NCBI GenBank assembly: GCA_034931985.1
Contig: JAYGHB010000001.1
Coordinates: 1-64,000, forward strand
Length of the DNA stretch: 64,000 nt
Source of the DNA: Halotia wernerae
GTDB lineage: Bacteria; Cyanobacteriota; Cyanobacteriia; Cyanobacteriales; Nostocaceae
Direction: 5' to 3'
Each line of letters starts with the position of its first letter. The first letter of the stretch is position 1. Of this stretch, positions 36,691 through 45,059 are shown piece by piece. The notes under the pieces are model-generated. The model was given only the letters and a program-made list of their open reading frames with translations. It was not told the origin of the DNA and made no database searches. The position numbers and the translations under genes were made by a program.

Positions 36691-37974
36691 TCAGCCCAGC
36701 AGCAGCTTGGGCAGCCACAGCGTCAGCGCCGGAATATAGGTCACCAGCCCGAGCACGATCAGCATCGGGATGTAGAAGACCATGATGGATTTCGAGACCT
36801 GCTCCATAGTGACTTTGCCGATGGCGCACCCCACGGCCAGCGTCGGCCCGACCGGGGGGGTGATCAGCCCGATCCCGAGATTGAAGATCATGATGATCCC
36901 GAAATGAATGGGATCGATGCCGAACTTCGCGATGATCGGCAGGAAGATCGGCGTGCAGATCAGCAGCATCGGCGCCAGATCCATGAAAGTGCCGAGCAGC
37001 AGCAGCAGCAAGTTCATATAGAGCAGGAACGTGTATTTGTCCGACGAGATCGCGACGAAGAACTCAGTCGCCTTCGCGGGGATGCGCATCAGCGTCATCA
37101 TATAGGCGAAGGCGACCGAAAAGCCGATCATGATCATGACCATGCCGACGGTGCGCACGACCCGGCCGATCAGATGCGGCAATTCGCGGATCTTGTAGTC
37201 GCGATAGACGAAGACGGTGACCAGGAACGCCCAGATGCAGGCGACGGCGGCCGACTCCGTCGGCGTGAACACGCCCGACAGAATGCCGCCCATGATGATG
37301 ACCATCGTCACGAGGCCCCAGACCGCCTCGTAGGCGATGCGGCCCGCCTGGCGCAGCGAAATGACCTCGCCCTTCGGGTAGTTTCCGCGATGGGCGATGA
37401 CGAGGCACAGCGCCATCAGCGAAAGACCGAGCAGCAGGCCCGGGATGATCCCCGCCATGAAAAGATGGGCGACAGACACCGAACCGCCCGCCGCGAGCGA
37501 ATAGATCACCATATTGTGCGACGGCGGGATCAGCAGCGGCTGCAACGCGCCGGAGATCGTGACGTTGACCGCGAACAAGCGCGGATAGCCTTGCTTGACC
37601 ATCTGCGGAATCATCACCGAGCCGATCGACGCGGTGTCGGCGACGGAGGAGCCCGAAATACAGCCGAACATCGTGGAAGCGAGGATGTTCACCAGCGCCA
37701 ACCCGCCGCGGATGAATCCCACGAATATCTTGGCGAGGTTGATAATGCGCGCCGCCATGCCGCCTTCGGCCATGATGGCGCCCGCCAGGATGAAGAACGG
37801 GATCGCGAGGAGGGGGAAATCGTCCATGCCGTCGGACGTTTTCAGCGCGATCGCCTCCAGCGGAATATCCATCCACAGCGCGGCGCAGATCGCCGACAAG
37901 CCAAGCGCATAGGCGACGGGCACGCCCATGAAGCAGAAAACGACGAAGCCGCCGAGCAGTACGAGCGCATCCAT
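36691..37974 (-). CDS. TRAP transporter large permease (DctM)
   Basis: A 427-residue, roughly 12-helix membrane protein that forms the transport channel of a TRAP carrier, driven by the sodium or proton gradient. Family motifs include FPLLAIPFFILAGAIMAEGGMAARI, CISGSSVADTASIGSVMIPQMVKQGY, LIPPSHNMVIYSL, TPTESAAVA and LGIGLITPPVGPTLAVGCAIG. The ATG at 37974 is 17 bp after the small-permease stop. It is last in the dctP-dctQ-dctM operon. Confidence 0.93.
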   Translation of the reverse strand: MDALVLLGGFVVFCFMGVPVAYALGLSAICAALWMDIPLEAIALKTSDGMDDFPLLAIPFFILAGAIMAEGGMAARIINLAKIFVGFIRGGLALVNILASTMFGCISGSSVADTASIGSVMIPQMVKQGYPRLFAVNVTISGALQPLLIPPSHNMVIYSLAAGGSVSVAHLFMAGIIPGLLLGLSLMALCLVIAHRGNYPKGEVISLRQAGRIAYEAVWGLVTMVIIMGGILSGVFTPTESAAVACIWAFLVTVFVYRDYKIRELPHLIGRVVRTVGMVMIMIGFSVAFAYMMTLMRIPAKATEFFVAISSDKYTFLLYMNLLLLLLGTFMDLAPMLLICTPIFLPIIAKFGIDPIHFGIIMIFNLGIGLITPPVGPTLAVGCAIGKVTMEQVSKSIMVFYIPMLIVLGLVTYIPALTLWLPKLLLG

Positions 37975-37991
37975 CTGAACTGTCCCCGGTA

Positions 37992-38516
37992 TTATTCGGT
38001 CGAAACGGTTTCGCGCGGGTCGTCCTCGACCTCGATCGCGGGGAAGAAATCGCCTTTCATCACCCGCTCGATCACCAGCAGCACCGTGGCGCCGCCCGCG
38101 ATCGGTACGGGAAGGTAGGAAACGCCGACCGACATGATCGGGAACTCGGCGATGCTTTGATACCAGGTCGTCTGCACGAGCTTGATTCCGTACCAAAGCA
38201 GGAACAGCCCGGTCGCCAGCATGCACAGCTCGACCGCGAGGCCCAGAATGTATTTGGCGCGGCCGCGCAACAGATCGGGGATCAGATTGACGCCGATATG
38301 GCGGTGCTCGCGATAGCAGATCAGCGCCGACAGGAACGACAGCCAGATCATCATCAGGATGGCCAGCGGCTCGGGCCAGGACGAGGCGCTGTTGAGCACG
38401 TAGCGGGTGAAGACGCCCCACGGGATGATCAAGGTGATGACGATGAGGGCCACCCCCGCGAGAAACACGCTCGTCTTGTGTAGCGCGTCCATCGCGCGGA
38501 AATAGGTGTCACGCAT
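37992..38516 (-). CDS. TRAP transporter small permease (DctQ)
   Basis: A 174-residue membrane protein with four helices, the small subunit of the TRAP carrier. The segment VFTRYVLNSASSWPEPLAILMMIWLSFLSALICYREHRHIGVNL is characteristic. It opens MRDTYFRAMDALHK. It lies between the binding-protein gene (83 bp upstream) and the large permease. Confidence 0.88.
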   Translation of the reverse strand: MRDTYFRAMDALHKTSVFLAGVALIVITLIIPWGVFTRYVLNSASSWPEPLAILMMIWLSFLSALICYREHRHIGVNLIPDLLRGRAKYILGLAVELCMLATGLFLLWYGIKLVQTTWYQSIAEFPIMSVGVSYLPVPIAGGATVLLVIERVMKGDFFPAIEVEDDPRETVSTE

Positions 38517-38599
38517 TCGTGGGGCCGTCGGTCGTGGAAATGAAGCGGGGAAGGATCGGTCCGGCGGCGGCGCCGCCGGACCTCGTCCCGTCGTCGGAC

Positions 38600-39589
38600 T
38601 TAGTTGACCGCCTGGATACGGTCGATCAGCGCCTTGTGCTGGCCGGCGTATTTGTCCCAAACCGGACGCACGGCGTCCTGGAATTCCTTCTTGTTGGGCA
38701 CGTCGTTGATGATTACGCCGGCGGCGATCATCTTGCGCGTCGCTTCCTTCTCGGCCTCGTACCACAGCGCGCGCTGTTCGAGCTGGGCTTCCTTGGCCAT
38801 GCGGCCGACCAATTCACGGTCGCCGGCCGACATCGCGTTCCACTGACGCTTCGAGAAGACCAGGATTTCCGGGATCATCAGGTGGTCGGTCTTCGAGAAG
38901 TACTTGGCGTAACGGTAGTGCTGGCCGCTGTCGTAGCTGGGTTCGTTGTTTTCGGCGCCATCGACGACGCCGGTCTGCATCGCGTTGATCAGCTGGTCGA
39001 AGCCCATCGCCACACCGTTGCCGCCCAGCGCGTTCATCGTGTCGACGAACAGCGGGTTGCCCATCATGCGGATCTTGAGACCCTTGAGGTCCGAGACCTG
39101 GGTGATCGGGCGCTTGGAGTTATAGACGGAGCGGGTCCCTGCGTTCATCCAGCACAGGCCGACCAGATTGGCCGTGGGATGGTCGGTCAGTTTCTGCATG
39201 ATCTCCTGGCCGATCGGGCCGTCGATCACCTTCTCCATATGCGCGGCACTGCGGAACACGAAGGGCAGGTTGAAGACGTTCATTTCCGGCACCAGCGGGC
39301 CCATCGGGCCGACCGAGATGCGCGCGATGTGCAGCGCGCCGACCTGCGCCTGCTCGATCATTTCCTTTTCGCCGCCGAGCTGCATCGACGGATACATCTC
39401 GATCGAAATGCGGCCGTTGGTGGCGGCTTCGAGCTTCTTGCCCATGCGCACGACGGCTTCGACCGTCGGATAGCCGAGCGGGTGGACGTCCGTGGCCTTG
39501 AGTACCAATTTGGATTGCGCGCCGACCGTGCCGGACGCTGCGACCAACGCCGATGCGGCGGCGGCCGTCATGAAATCGCGACGCTTCAT
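38600..39589 (-). CDS. TRAP transporter substrate-binding protein (DctP), Tat-type signal
   Basis: A 329-residue periplasmic protein that delivers an organic acid to the TRAP permease. The leader MKRRDFMTAAAASALVAASGTVGAQ carries a twin-arginine motif (RRDFM), suggesting Tat export. The ligand-carboxylate Arg is expected in LKGLKIRMMGNPLFVDTMNALGG, followed by AMQTGVVDGAENNEPSYDSGQHY. Substrate not deducible; DctP relatives take C4-dicarboxylates, sugar acids and keto acids. The divergent FadR/GntR gene probably controls it. Confidence 0.92.
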   Translation of the reverse strand: MKRRDFMTAAAASALVAASGTVGAQSKLVLKATDVHPLGYPTVEAVVRMGKKLEAATNGRISIEMYPSMQLGGEKEMIEQAQVGALHIARISVGPMGPLVPEMNVFNLPFVFRSAAHMEKVIDGPIGQEIMQKLTDHPTANLVGLCWMNAGTRSVYNSKRPITQVSDLKGLKIRMMGNPLFVDTMNALGGNGVAMGFDQLINAMQTGVVDGAENNEPSYDSGQHYRYAKYFSKTDHLMIPEILVFSKRQWNAMSAGDRELVGRMAKEAQLEQRALWYEAEKEATRKMIAAGVIINDVPNKKEFQDAVRPVWDKYAGQHKALIDRIQAVN

Positions 39590-39733
39590 ATTTTTATCTC
39601 CTCCCTGGGACCGTGCGGGTTGTTCCCGCCGGCCGGTTGTCGAGCACGTGTTGCGTATTCGTTACGTCATACTTTTGTCGGCGCCGATCGGCCGTTTGCG
39701 GCGGACCGGAACTTCGTGCTAAAAATTTGTACG
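39590..39733. promoter_or_regulatory. Divergent control region, TRAP operon / GntR gene
   Basis: The 144-bp gap between oppositely oriented starts must hold both promoters. Near the regulator start, the segment from 39714 to 39734 (TCGTGC...GTACGA) is an imperfect palindrome containing TTGTACGA, which loosely resembles FadR-subfamily sites. No confident -35/-10 pair was picked. Confidence 0.35.
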
Positions 39734-40531
39734 ATGACCCGACAACAAAAGTCCAGCACCGTTTCGGCCGCCGCGCCGGGCAAGCCGGAAGGGCCCGGCA
39801 TGATGACGCCCGTGCGCCCCGGCCGCAGCCTGACGAAGGAGGTCGTCGACCGCCTGATGGCCGAGATCGCCAGCGGCCGATGGCCGGCGGGACAACGATT
39901 GCCGACCGAACGCGAATTGGTCGAAGGGATGCAAGTCAGCCGCACCGTGGTGCGCGAAGCCGTCGCCGCCCTGAAGGCGCGGGGCCTCGTCACCACGCGC
40001 CAAGGCTCGGGCGCCTTCGTTTCGCAAGCGCCGCGCGACGAATTCCGCCTCGATCCCGAATTGCTGCGTTCGCTCGATTCCGCGATCAACGCGCTCGAAC
40101 TGCGCTTGGCGCTGGAGACGGAGGCGGCGGGCCTGGCTTGCCAGCGCGCGACGCAACCGGCCCTTGAGGCGATCGCGGCCGCGCATCAAGCCTTCGAGCG
40201 CGCGATCGATTCCGGCCGCTCGGCGGCCGACGAGGATTTCGCCTTCCATGCCGAGATCGCGCGCGCGACCGGCAATCCGCATTTCCCGGAATTGCTGGGT
40301 ATGATGGGCAGCTTCGTCATTCCCCGGCGCGACGAAAAAGTTTGGCGGATGAATGCGGCGGGGCAGGCTTCCTATCTCAAACGCATCCGCGACGAGCACC
40401 GCGCCATCGCCGAAGCGATCCAGGCGCGCGACGGCGACTCGGCGCGCCGGGCGATGCGCCGGCACTTGACCAACGCCGCCGAGCGCTATCGGAATTTCGT
40501 CACCGCGTCGGCGGCCGTGCCCGCCGTATAA
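39734..40531 (+). CDS. FadR-subfamily GntR transcriptional regulator
   Basis: A 265-residue regulator. The winged helix is about residues 32-98 (LTKEVVDRLMAEIASGRWPAGQRLPTERELVEGMQVSRTVVREAVAALKARGLVTTRQGSGAFV). The FCD ligand domain is about 110-255, with metal-type His in DFAFHAEIARATGN and DEHRAIAEAI. FadR-type regulators commonly sense the substrate or product of a sugar-acid pathway. Divergent orientation from the TRAP operon makes that its likely target. Confidence 0.92.
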   Translation: MTRQQKSSTVSAAAPGKPEGPGMMTPVRPGRSLTKEVVDRLMAEIASGRWPAGQRLPTERELVEGMQVSRTVVREAVAALKARGLVTTRQGSGAFVSQAPRDEFRLDPELLRSLDSAINALELRLALETEAAGLACQRATQPALEAIAAAHQAFERAIDSGRSAADEDFAFHAEIARATGNPHFPELLGMMGSFVIPRRDEKVWRMNAAGQASYLKRIRDEHRAIAEAIQARDGDSARRAMRRHLTNAAERYRNFVTASAAVPAV

Positions 40532-40615
40532 GCATTTGATCGATATTCGAAAATAAGCGCGACGGCGAGGTTGACCCGGCGCCCCCGAAGCCCTAGTTTC
40601 CCGCCGCCTTGGTAT

Positions 40616-40691
40616 GAGCGCGTAGCTCAATCGGTAGAGCACGACACTTTTAATGTTGGGGGTCCGGGTTCGAGTCCCGGCGCGCTCACCA
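40616..40691 (+). tRNA. tRNA-Lys (anticodon TTT)
   Basis: A complete 76-nt cloverleaf: acceptor stem GAGCGCG/CGCGCTC, D-loop AATCGGTA, anticodon loop CTTTTAA giving TTT, T-loop TTCGAGT, discriminator A and an encoded CCA end. No intron and no duplicate of the 3' end was noticed downstream. Confidence 0.96.
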
Positions 40692-40868
40692 AGGCGCTTC
40701 TTTCCCGTTTAACCTTGCCCTTCCGGCACGCGGTGCGCGCTGCCGCGCGCGCTCGTTTTAGAACCGCAAATTGTACGCCCTAGATGACAATCTAAAAGAT
40801 TTAACATCGCATATAGAATCTGTTTAGATAGATCGCATTTGTGGCAAATAATTTACGAAATTATAGAT
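40692..40868. other. Intergenic region, partly AT-rich
   Basis: From about 40760 the sequence is unusually AT-rich and contains a short inverted repeat AATCTAAAAGATT (40789-40801). It probably holds the promoter of the following gene. No terminator or mobile-element end was recognised. Confidence 0.4.
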
Positions 40869-41774
40869 ATGCCGATCTCGCCGGAGTTCGAAATATCGAC
40901 TGTTAATTTCGGCAGTGACACGACCGCGCCGCAGGATTTGGTCGATTTGTTCATGGCCGGAATCGCGGATTCCGGACATGTCGTGCGGTACTCGCAAAAC
41001 CGCTTTTATCCGAACCGTTTTCAACTCTTCATCGACCGTTTGCAGCCCGAGCTGCTCGACTATCTGGTCACCAACCGGATCCCCTACGGCCTGATCGTGA
41101 CGGAGGAGGTCGCGGACGACGGCGCGTTCGGCTGGTCCGACTTCGAAAATAGCGGAACGCCCTACAAGATCGGCCGCGACTATGTCGCCCAGATCGAAAA
41201 CGCACGCTTCGTTTGGTGCTTGCTGGAGACGTCGATCGGATTTTGCCGCCGCCATAACCCGCGCACGGGACGTGTCGCGTTCGGCTTCAGCGAACGTTTG
41301 ATGCCCCGCTACCCCATCGATTGGGACGGACGGGATATACCGATGATCGCGACCGGCCCTTTGACGGAGCGGCGCGCGGCGATTTTGAAGCGCATCGAAA
41401 GCCGTGTGGGCCCCATCCAGCACGCCGGCTATCCGCTGGCGGGTTGGTGCCGCGACAACTACCTGAGCCGCGCGCGGGTCCACGTGGCGCCGCATCGCAC
41501 CGATGCGCATATTCGCTTCGTCAATCCGCAGCGCGTGGTGCAAAGCGTTCTTTACAAGGTCGTACTGGCGATCGAACGCGGCGAAGCCGGCAGCCACGAT
41601 CTGATCGATTTTTGCAACGCGTTTGCGCCGGCAAATTTCGTCGATGGGGTGTGGGCCATGATGTCCGACCCCGACGGGCTGCGCGCCCAGGTCGAGACGA
41701 ATTTCGCGCGGCTTGCGGACGAACGGCGCATGGGGCCGGCTTTCCGCGACCTTATCGAGAGCACGGTCGTATAG
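40869..41774 (+). CDS. Unknown protein, possibly glycosyltransferase-like
   Basis: A 301-residue soluble protein that I cannot assign firmly. The pattern of a first Rossmann-like half (DLVDLFMAGIADSGHVVRYSQNRFYPNRFQLFI), a central TGPLTERRAAILKRIESR and later DNYLSRARVHVAPHR...RFVNPQRVVQSVLYKVVLAIERGE recalls glycosyltransferases of the CgeB/GT-B type. In those, an asparagine, a Ser-(Lys/Arg) and a Leu/Val-rich strand contact the nucleotide sugar. No signal peptide. The ATG at 40869 was taken; a TTG ten codons upstream is possible. It is followed by an FkbM methyltransferase gene, which suits a glycan-related job. Confidence 0.5.
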   Translation: MPISPEFEISTVNFGSDTTAPQDLVDLFMAGIADSGHVVRYSQNRFYPNRFQLFIDRLQPELLDYLVTNRIPYGLIVTEEVADDGAFGWSDFENSGTPYKIGRDYVAQIENARFVWCLLETSIGFCRRHNPRTGRVAFGFSERLMPRYPIDWDGRDIPMIATGPLTERRAAILKRIESRVGPIQHAGYPLAGWCRDNYLSRARVHVAPHRTDAHIRFVNPQRVVQSVLYKVVLAIERGEAGSHDLIDFCNAFAPANFVDGVWAMMSDPDGLRAQVETNFARLADERRMGPAFRDLIESTVV

Positions 41775-41832
41775 ATCGCCCGTATTGGCGGAACGCTTGC
41801 CGCGACGCGGGAAGCGGCTTTAGCATCGCGCC

Positions 41833-42588
41833 ATGGATCATCATCAGGCGTTCAACGCGGTGCGCGACGCGTATCTGGTCAAGTTGACCAAGACGCGGCC
41901 GGAAATCCGTTACCTCGTCATCGGCGCCAATGACGGCACCAAGGGCGATCCGCTTTACAAATACACCGGCCATCCGAAATGGCGCGGCACGTTGTTCGAG
42001 CCGTTGCCCGTACCCTTCGCGGCGCTTCGCGCGAACTACGCCGATCGGCCGGGTGCCACGATGCGCAATGTCGCGATCGTCGCCGACGCGCCGGGCGGCA
42101 AGCGGAAATTCTATAACGTGCCGTCCTCGTCCGTGCTTGCGTCGTTCCGTCCGGAGATCATCCAGCGCCATAAGCTGATGGCGGAGTTCCGGCACGTCGA
42201 AAAGGAGATGGTCGAAGTCGAGGTCGATTGTCTGCCGATCGCCGACTACGCGGCGGAACCCGGTTTCGTCGTCCCCGACGTATTGATGACCGATACCGAA
42301 GGCTACGATTTCACGTTGTTCCAGGCATGGTGGGCGCTTGGCTGGCGGCCTTCTTTCGTGGAGATCGAAGTCATTCACATCACCGAGCCGGAGCGCGTCG
42401 CCATACGCGAAGCGCTGCACCAAAGCGGATACGAGGCTTTCTGGTACGAAACCGACGTATTCGCGTTTCGCGGCGATACGATAGAGCCCGAAGATTTGAT
42501 GTTGTATCGCGCGGCGCGCGATCAGGCGATTTCCGTCTATCGCCTCGCCGAAATGCTGGTCCAAGCCGGCGTCAAACCAAAGAACTGA
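41833..42588 (+). CDS. FkbM-family SAM-dependent methyltransferase
   Basis: A 251-residue enzyme of the FkbM group, which methylates hydroxyls on sugars and polyketides. SAM motif I is RYLVIGANDGTKGDP, followed by GTLFEPLPVPFAALRANYADR. The Asp-containing strand is VPDVLMTDTEGYDFTLFQ, where DTEG is the FkbM motif (usually DVEG). The target is unknown. It lies 58 bp after the glycosyltransferase-like gene, so both could modify the same surface glycan. Confidence 0.82.
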   Translation: MDHHQAFNAVRDAYLVKLTKTRPEIRYLVIGANDGTKGDPLYKYTGHPKWRGTLFEPLPVPFAALRANYADRPGATMRNVAIVADAPGGKRKFYNVPSSSVLASFRPEIIQRHKLMAEFRHVEKEMVEVEVDCLPIADYAAEPGFVVPDVLMTDTEGYDFTLFQAWWALGWRPSFVEIEVIHITEPERVAIREALHQSGYEAFWYETDVFAFRGDTIEPEDLMLYRAARDQAISVYRLAEMLVQAGVKPKN

Positions 42589-42828
42589 TCCGACCGTTTA
42601 CAACGTTAGGTAATATTGAACGTCCCACGGCATTCGCGGGCCGTTTAGCGACCCAATATCGTGTTTTCGTATACTTTGCGGTGACGTTTTGTCCGTTGCT
42701 ATGCGGACCTGCAATGGCGCAAAATTCTTTACGACTTGTTAATACGGGAAATCCAGGATCGAACGACAGACCCCGCGACGCTTGGTCGCTGGTGTAGAAC
42801 AACGTACGCTCGATCGCCCGGAGAACGC
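42589..42828. other. Intergenic region before the sensor kinase
   Basis: About 240 bp without a convincing gene. It has several -10-like hexamers, of which TATACT at 42670-42675 is the best, but none has a well-spaced -35. A small hairpin GTCCG/CGGAC lies around 42691-42708. It probably carries the promoter and leader of the kinase operon. Confidence 0.4.
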
Positions 42829-42909
42829 ATGACGCCTCGTCCGCGCGAAAGCGCGAAAACATCGTTCTTAGACCGCCGCCGAACCGGCGGGCGCAAGGGC
42901 GGCGCATGA
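42829..42909 (+). CDS. Possible 26-codon upstream micro-ORF coupled to the kinase gene
   Basis: The ATG at 42829 is preceded by GGAG at the right distance. The frame runs 26 codons (MTPRPRESAKTSFLDRRRTG...) to a TGA that overlaps the kinase ATG as ATGA. The peptide is very basic, with seven Arg. The arrangement would couple kinase translation to translation of the micro-ORF. There is no homology to judge by, so it may be chance. Confidence 0.35.
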   Translation: MTPRPRESAKTSFLDRRRTGGRKGGA

Positions 42910-45059
42910 GGTTCTCTGCAAGCCTTCGCGTGACGCTTTTGACGCTGCTGGGCGTCAATACGGCGATCGCACTGTGGTTCGCGATCGATATGTCGGTCGA
43001 TGCCGTCCGCCAGCGCGAAGCAGCGCAACTGGCGAAGCAGAGCAACGCGATCTCCGACCTGCTGATCGAGGCGACGGCCGCGCGCGCGCGCGAACGCGGG
43101 ATGACCGCCGTCGCGCTCAACCGGCCCGAACCGATCTCCAAATTGTCGCGCGATGGGATCGATGTGGCGCGTGCGGCCGGCGATTCGGCGTTGGCCGAAG
43201 CGCTGGTCAAGCTGCGCGCTATGCCGGCGCAGCCCGATTGGACGCTGGCGCGCGACGAGGCCGAAGCCGCCCATGAAAGCCTGCTGCGCGCGCGGGAGGA
43301 GGCAGACGGTTTGATGAGCCTGCCGACAGGCGGGCGGCCGCGCGAGCGCGTCGATGCCTGGTTCCACGAGGTGACGGGCGCCATCGACCGCGCCAATGCG
43401 GTGCGGTTGGCGCTCGATTTCGGGGCGCTATCGGCCCAGCCCATATTGAGCGGCTTCGTGCCGCTGAAGAACGAGCTATGGGCAATCAGCGAATTCGCCG
43501 GCCGGCAGCGCGCGATCATCGGGGCGCAGATCGCGCGCGACGAACCATTGATGCTGCGCACGATCCAAGATCTCGATCTGCTGGAGGGCGCGATCATCCG
43601 CGCCAACGGTCAGATCGACAATCTGTTGCGCAACCGATTGGTCGCATCGAACGTGTCGGCCGATATCGCGACGATGCGTTTGATCTTCGCCGCCGAGTTC
43701 CAGCGCGCGCGCGACGCCGCGATCCAAGCCGGGCGCGCGGGGCAAGCCTATCCCATGAACGCCACGCAATGGTTCGATGCCGCCACGCTGGGGATCGAAG
43801 CGGTGTTGAACATGACGGCGGTCGCTTCGCAGACCGCGCGCGCCCAGGCCGATGCCGCCGTGCGGCGGGCCGACGAAGGCGTGATCGCGGCGTCGGTCAT
43901 TTTCGCGCTGGTCTTGGGGGCCGCGCTCGTCGCGTTCCTGGTCCTCGAATGGCGCGTGATCCGGCCGCTGGAATCGCTGACCACGATCATGAAGCGGCTC
44001 GCGAAGCGCGATTGGGGCGTGCAGGTGCCGGTCTTGGCGCGCGGCGATGAAATCGGCGCGATGGCGCGCGCCGTCCAGGTGTTCAAAACCTCCGGCATCG
44101 AGCGCGATCTGCTGGAGACCGAATCGCTCGAATCCCATCGGCGCGAGAAACTGCGCGAGAACGAAAGGCGCGAGCTGGCCGAAGGCGCGGCCCGGGCCGC
44201 GCACGAGCGCGTGCTGGCGCTGGAGGAAAAGATGCGCATGGAAGCGGAGTTCGCGCGCGTCGAGCGCCTCGCCAATCTCGGCGGCTTGGTCGCGGGCGTG
44301 GCGCACGAACTCAACACGCCCATCGGCAACGCGGTGACGGTCGCGAGCACGCTGTCCGAACGCGCCGACGGTTTCGCGCGCGAGCTGGCGGCGGGGCAGG
44401 TGCGCAAATCGTCCCTCGAGCGCCTGATCGGCGAATTGCGCGACGGCACGGCGATCTTGATGCGCGGTTTGCAGCGCGCGTCCGACCTTATCCAGCATTT
44501 CAAGCGCGTCGCGGTCGATCAGACCAGCGAACAGCGCCGCGTGTTCCGCATCGAAGAGCTGGTGAGCGACATCGCCGCCACGATGGCGCCGCAATTGTCG
44601 CGCGCGGGCGTGACGCTGCGCGCCGACATCGACGCCAGATGGCCGCTCGATTCCTATCCGGGCCCCCTCGGCCAAGTGCTGTTGAACCTCGTCGGCAACG
44701 CGCAGATTCACGGGATCGGGGAAGGCAATACGGGCACGATCACCGTCGCGGCGCGCCAAAGCGGCGTCGATGCGATCGAGATTTCGGTGAGCGACGACGG
44801 CAAGGGCGTACCCGCCGGCTTGCGCGACCGGATCTTCGAGCCGTTCTTCACCACGCGGCTGGGGCAGGGCGGCAGCGGGCTCGGCCTCAGCATCGTGCAC
44901 AACATCGTCACCAAGGTTTTGGGCGGCACGATCCGCGTCGACAGCGAAGTCGGCAGCGGCACGACGATGACCATGCGCATCCCCTTGCGTGCGCCCACCG
45001 GCACGCATGGGCAACTCGAAGGGACCTACGATGTCGGACACGCCAAACGGGCCGGCTGA
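42906..45059 (+). CDS. Membrane sensor histidine kinase with NIT-like periplasmic domain and HAMP
   Basis: A 717-residue kinase. The first membrane helix is about 8-28 and the second about 326-348, enclosing a 300-residue helical sensor. Its beginning (IEATAARARERGMTAVALN) resembles nitrate/nitrite-sensing NIT domains. HAMP is about 349-400 (VIRPLESLTTIMKRLAKRDW...GDEIGAMARAVQVF), followed by a coiled coil and then the phospho-acceptor His467 in GVAHELNTPIGN. The ATPase domain keeps N (LVGNAQIHG), G1 (DDGKGVP), F (EPFFTTR) and G2 (GGSGLGLSI). It overlaps the response regulator by 29 bp. Confidence 0.9.
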   Translation: MRFSASLRVTLLTLLGVNTAIALWFAIDMSVDAVRQREAAQLAKQSNAISDLLIEATAARARERGMTAVALNRPEPISKLSRDGIDVARAAGDSALAEALVKLRAMPAQPDWTLARDEAEAAHESLLRAREEADGLMSLPTGGRPRERVDAWFHEVTGAIDRANAVRLALDFGALSAQPILSGFVPLKNELWAISEFAGRQRAIIGAQIARDEPLMLRTIQDLDLLEGAIIRANGQIDNLLRNRLVASNVSADIATMRLIFAAEFQRARDAAIQAGRAGQAYPMNATQWFDAATLGIEAVLNMTAVASQTARAQADAAVRRADEGVIAASVIFALVLGAALVAFLVLEWRVIRPLESLTTIMKRLAKRDWGVQVPVLARGDEIGAMARAVQVFKTSGIERDLLETESLESHRREKLRENERRELAEGAARAAHERVLALEEKMRMEAEFARVERLANLGGLVAGVAHELNTPIGNAVTVASTLSERADGFARELAAGQVRKSSLERLIGELRDGTAILMRGLQRASDLIQHFKRVAVDQTSEQRRVFRIEELVSDIAATMAPQLSRAGVTLRADIDARWPLDSYPGPLGQVLLNLVGNAQIHGIGEGNTGTITVAARQSGVDAIEISVSDDGKGVPAGLRDRIFEPFFTTRLGQGGSGLGLSIVHNIVTKVLGGTIRVDSEVGSGTTMTMRIPLRAPTGTHGQLEGTYDVGHAKRAG

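Noticed and set aside
39727..39734. TTGTACGA as a GntR operator
   Set aside because: It loosely fits FadR-type half sites but overlaps the start codon and is not repeated in the divergent region; kept only as a note in the control-region entry.
40616..42588. Genomic island integrated in tRNA-Lys
   Set aside because: No duplicated tRNA end, integrase or direct repeats were found, and the two genes have local codon use.
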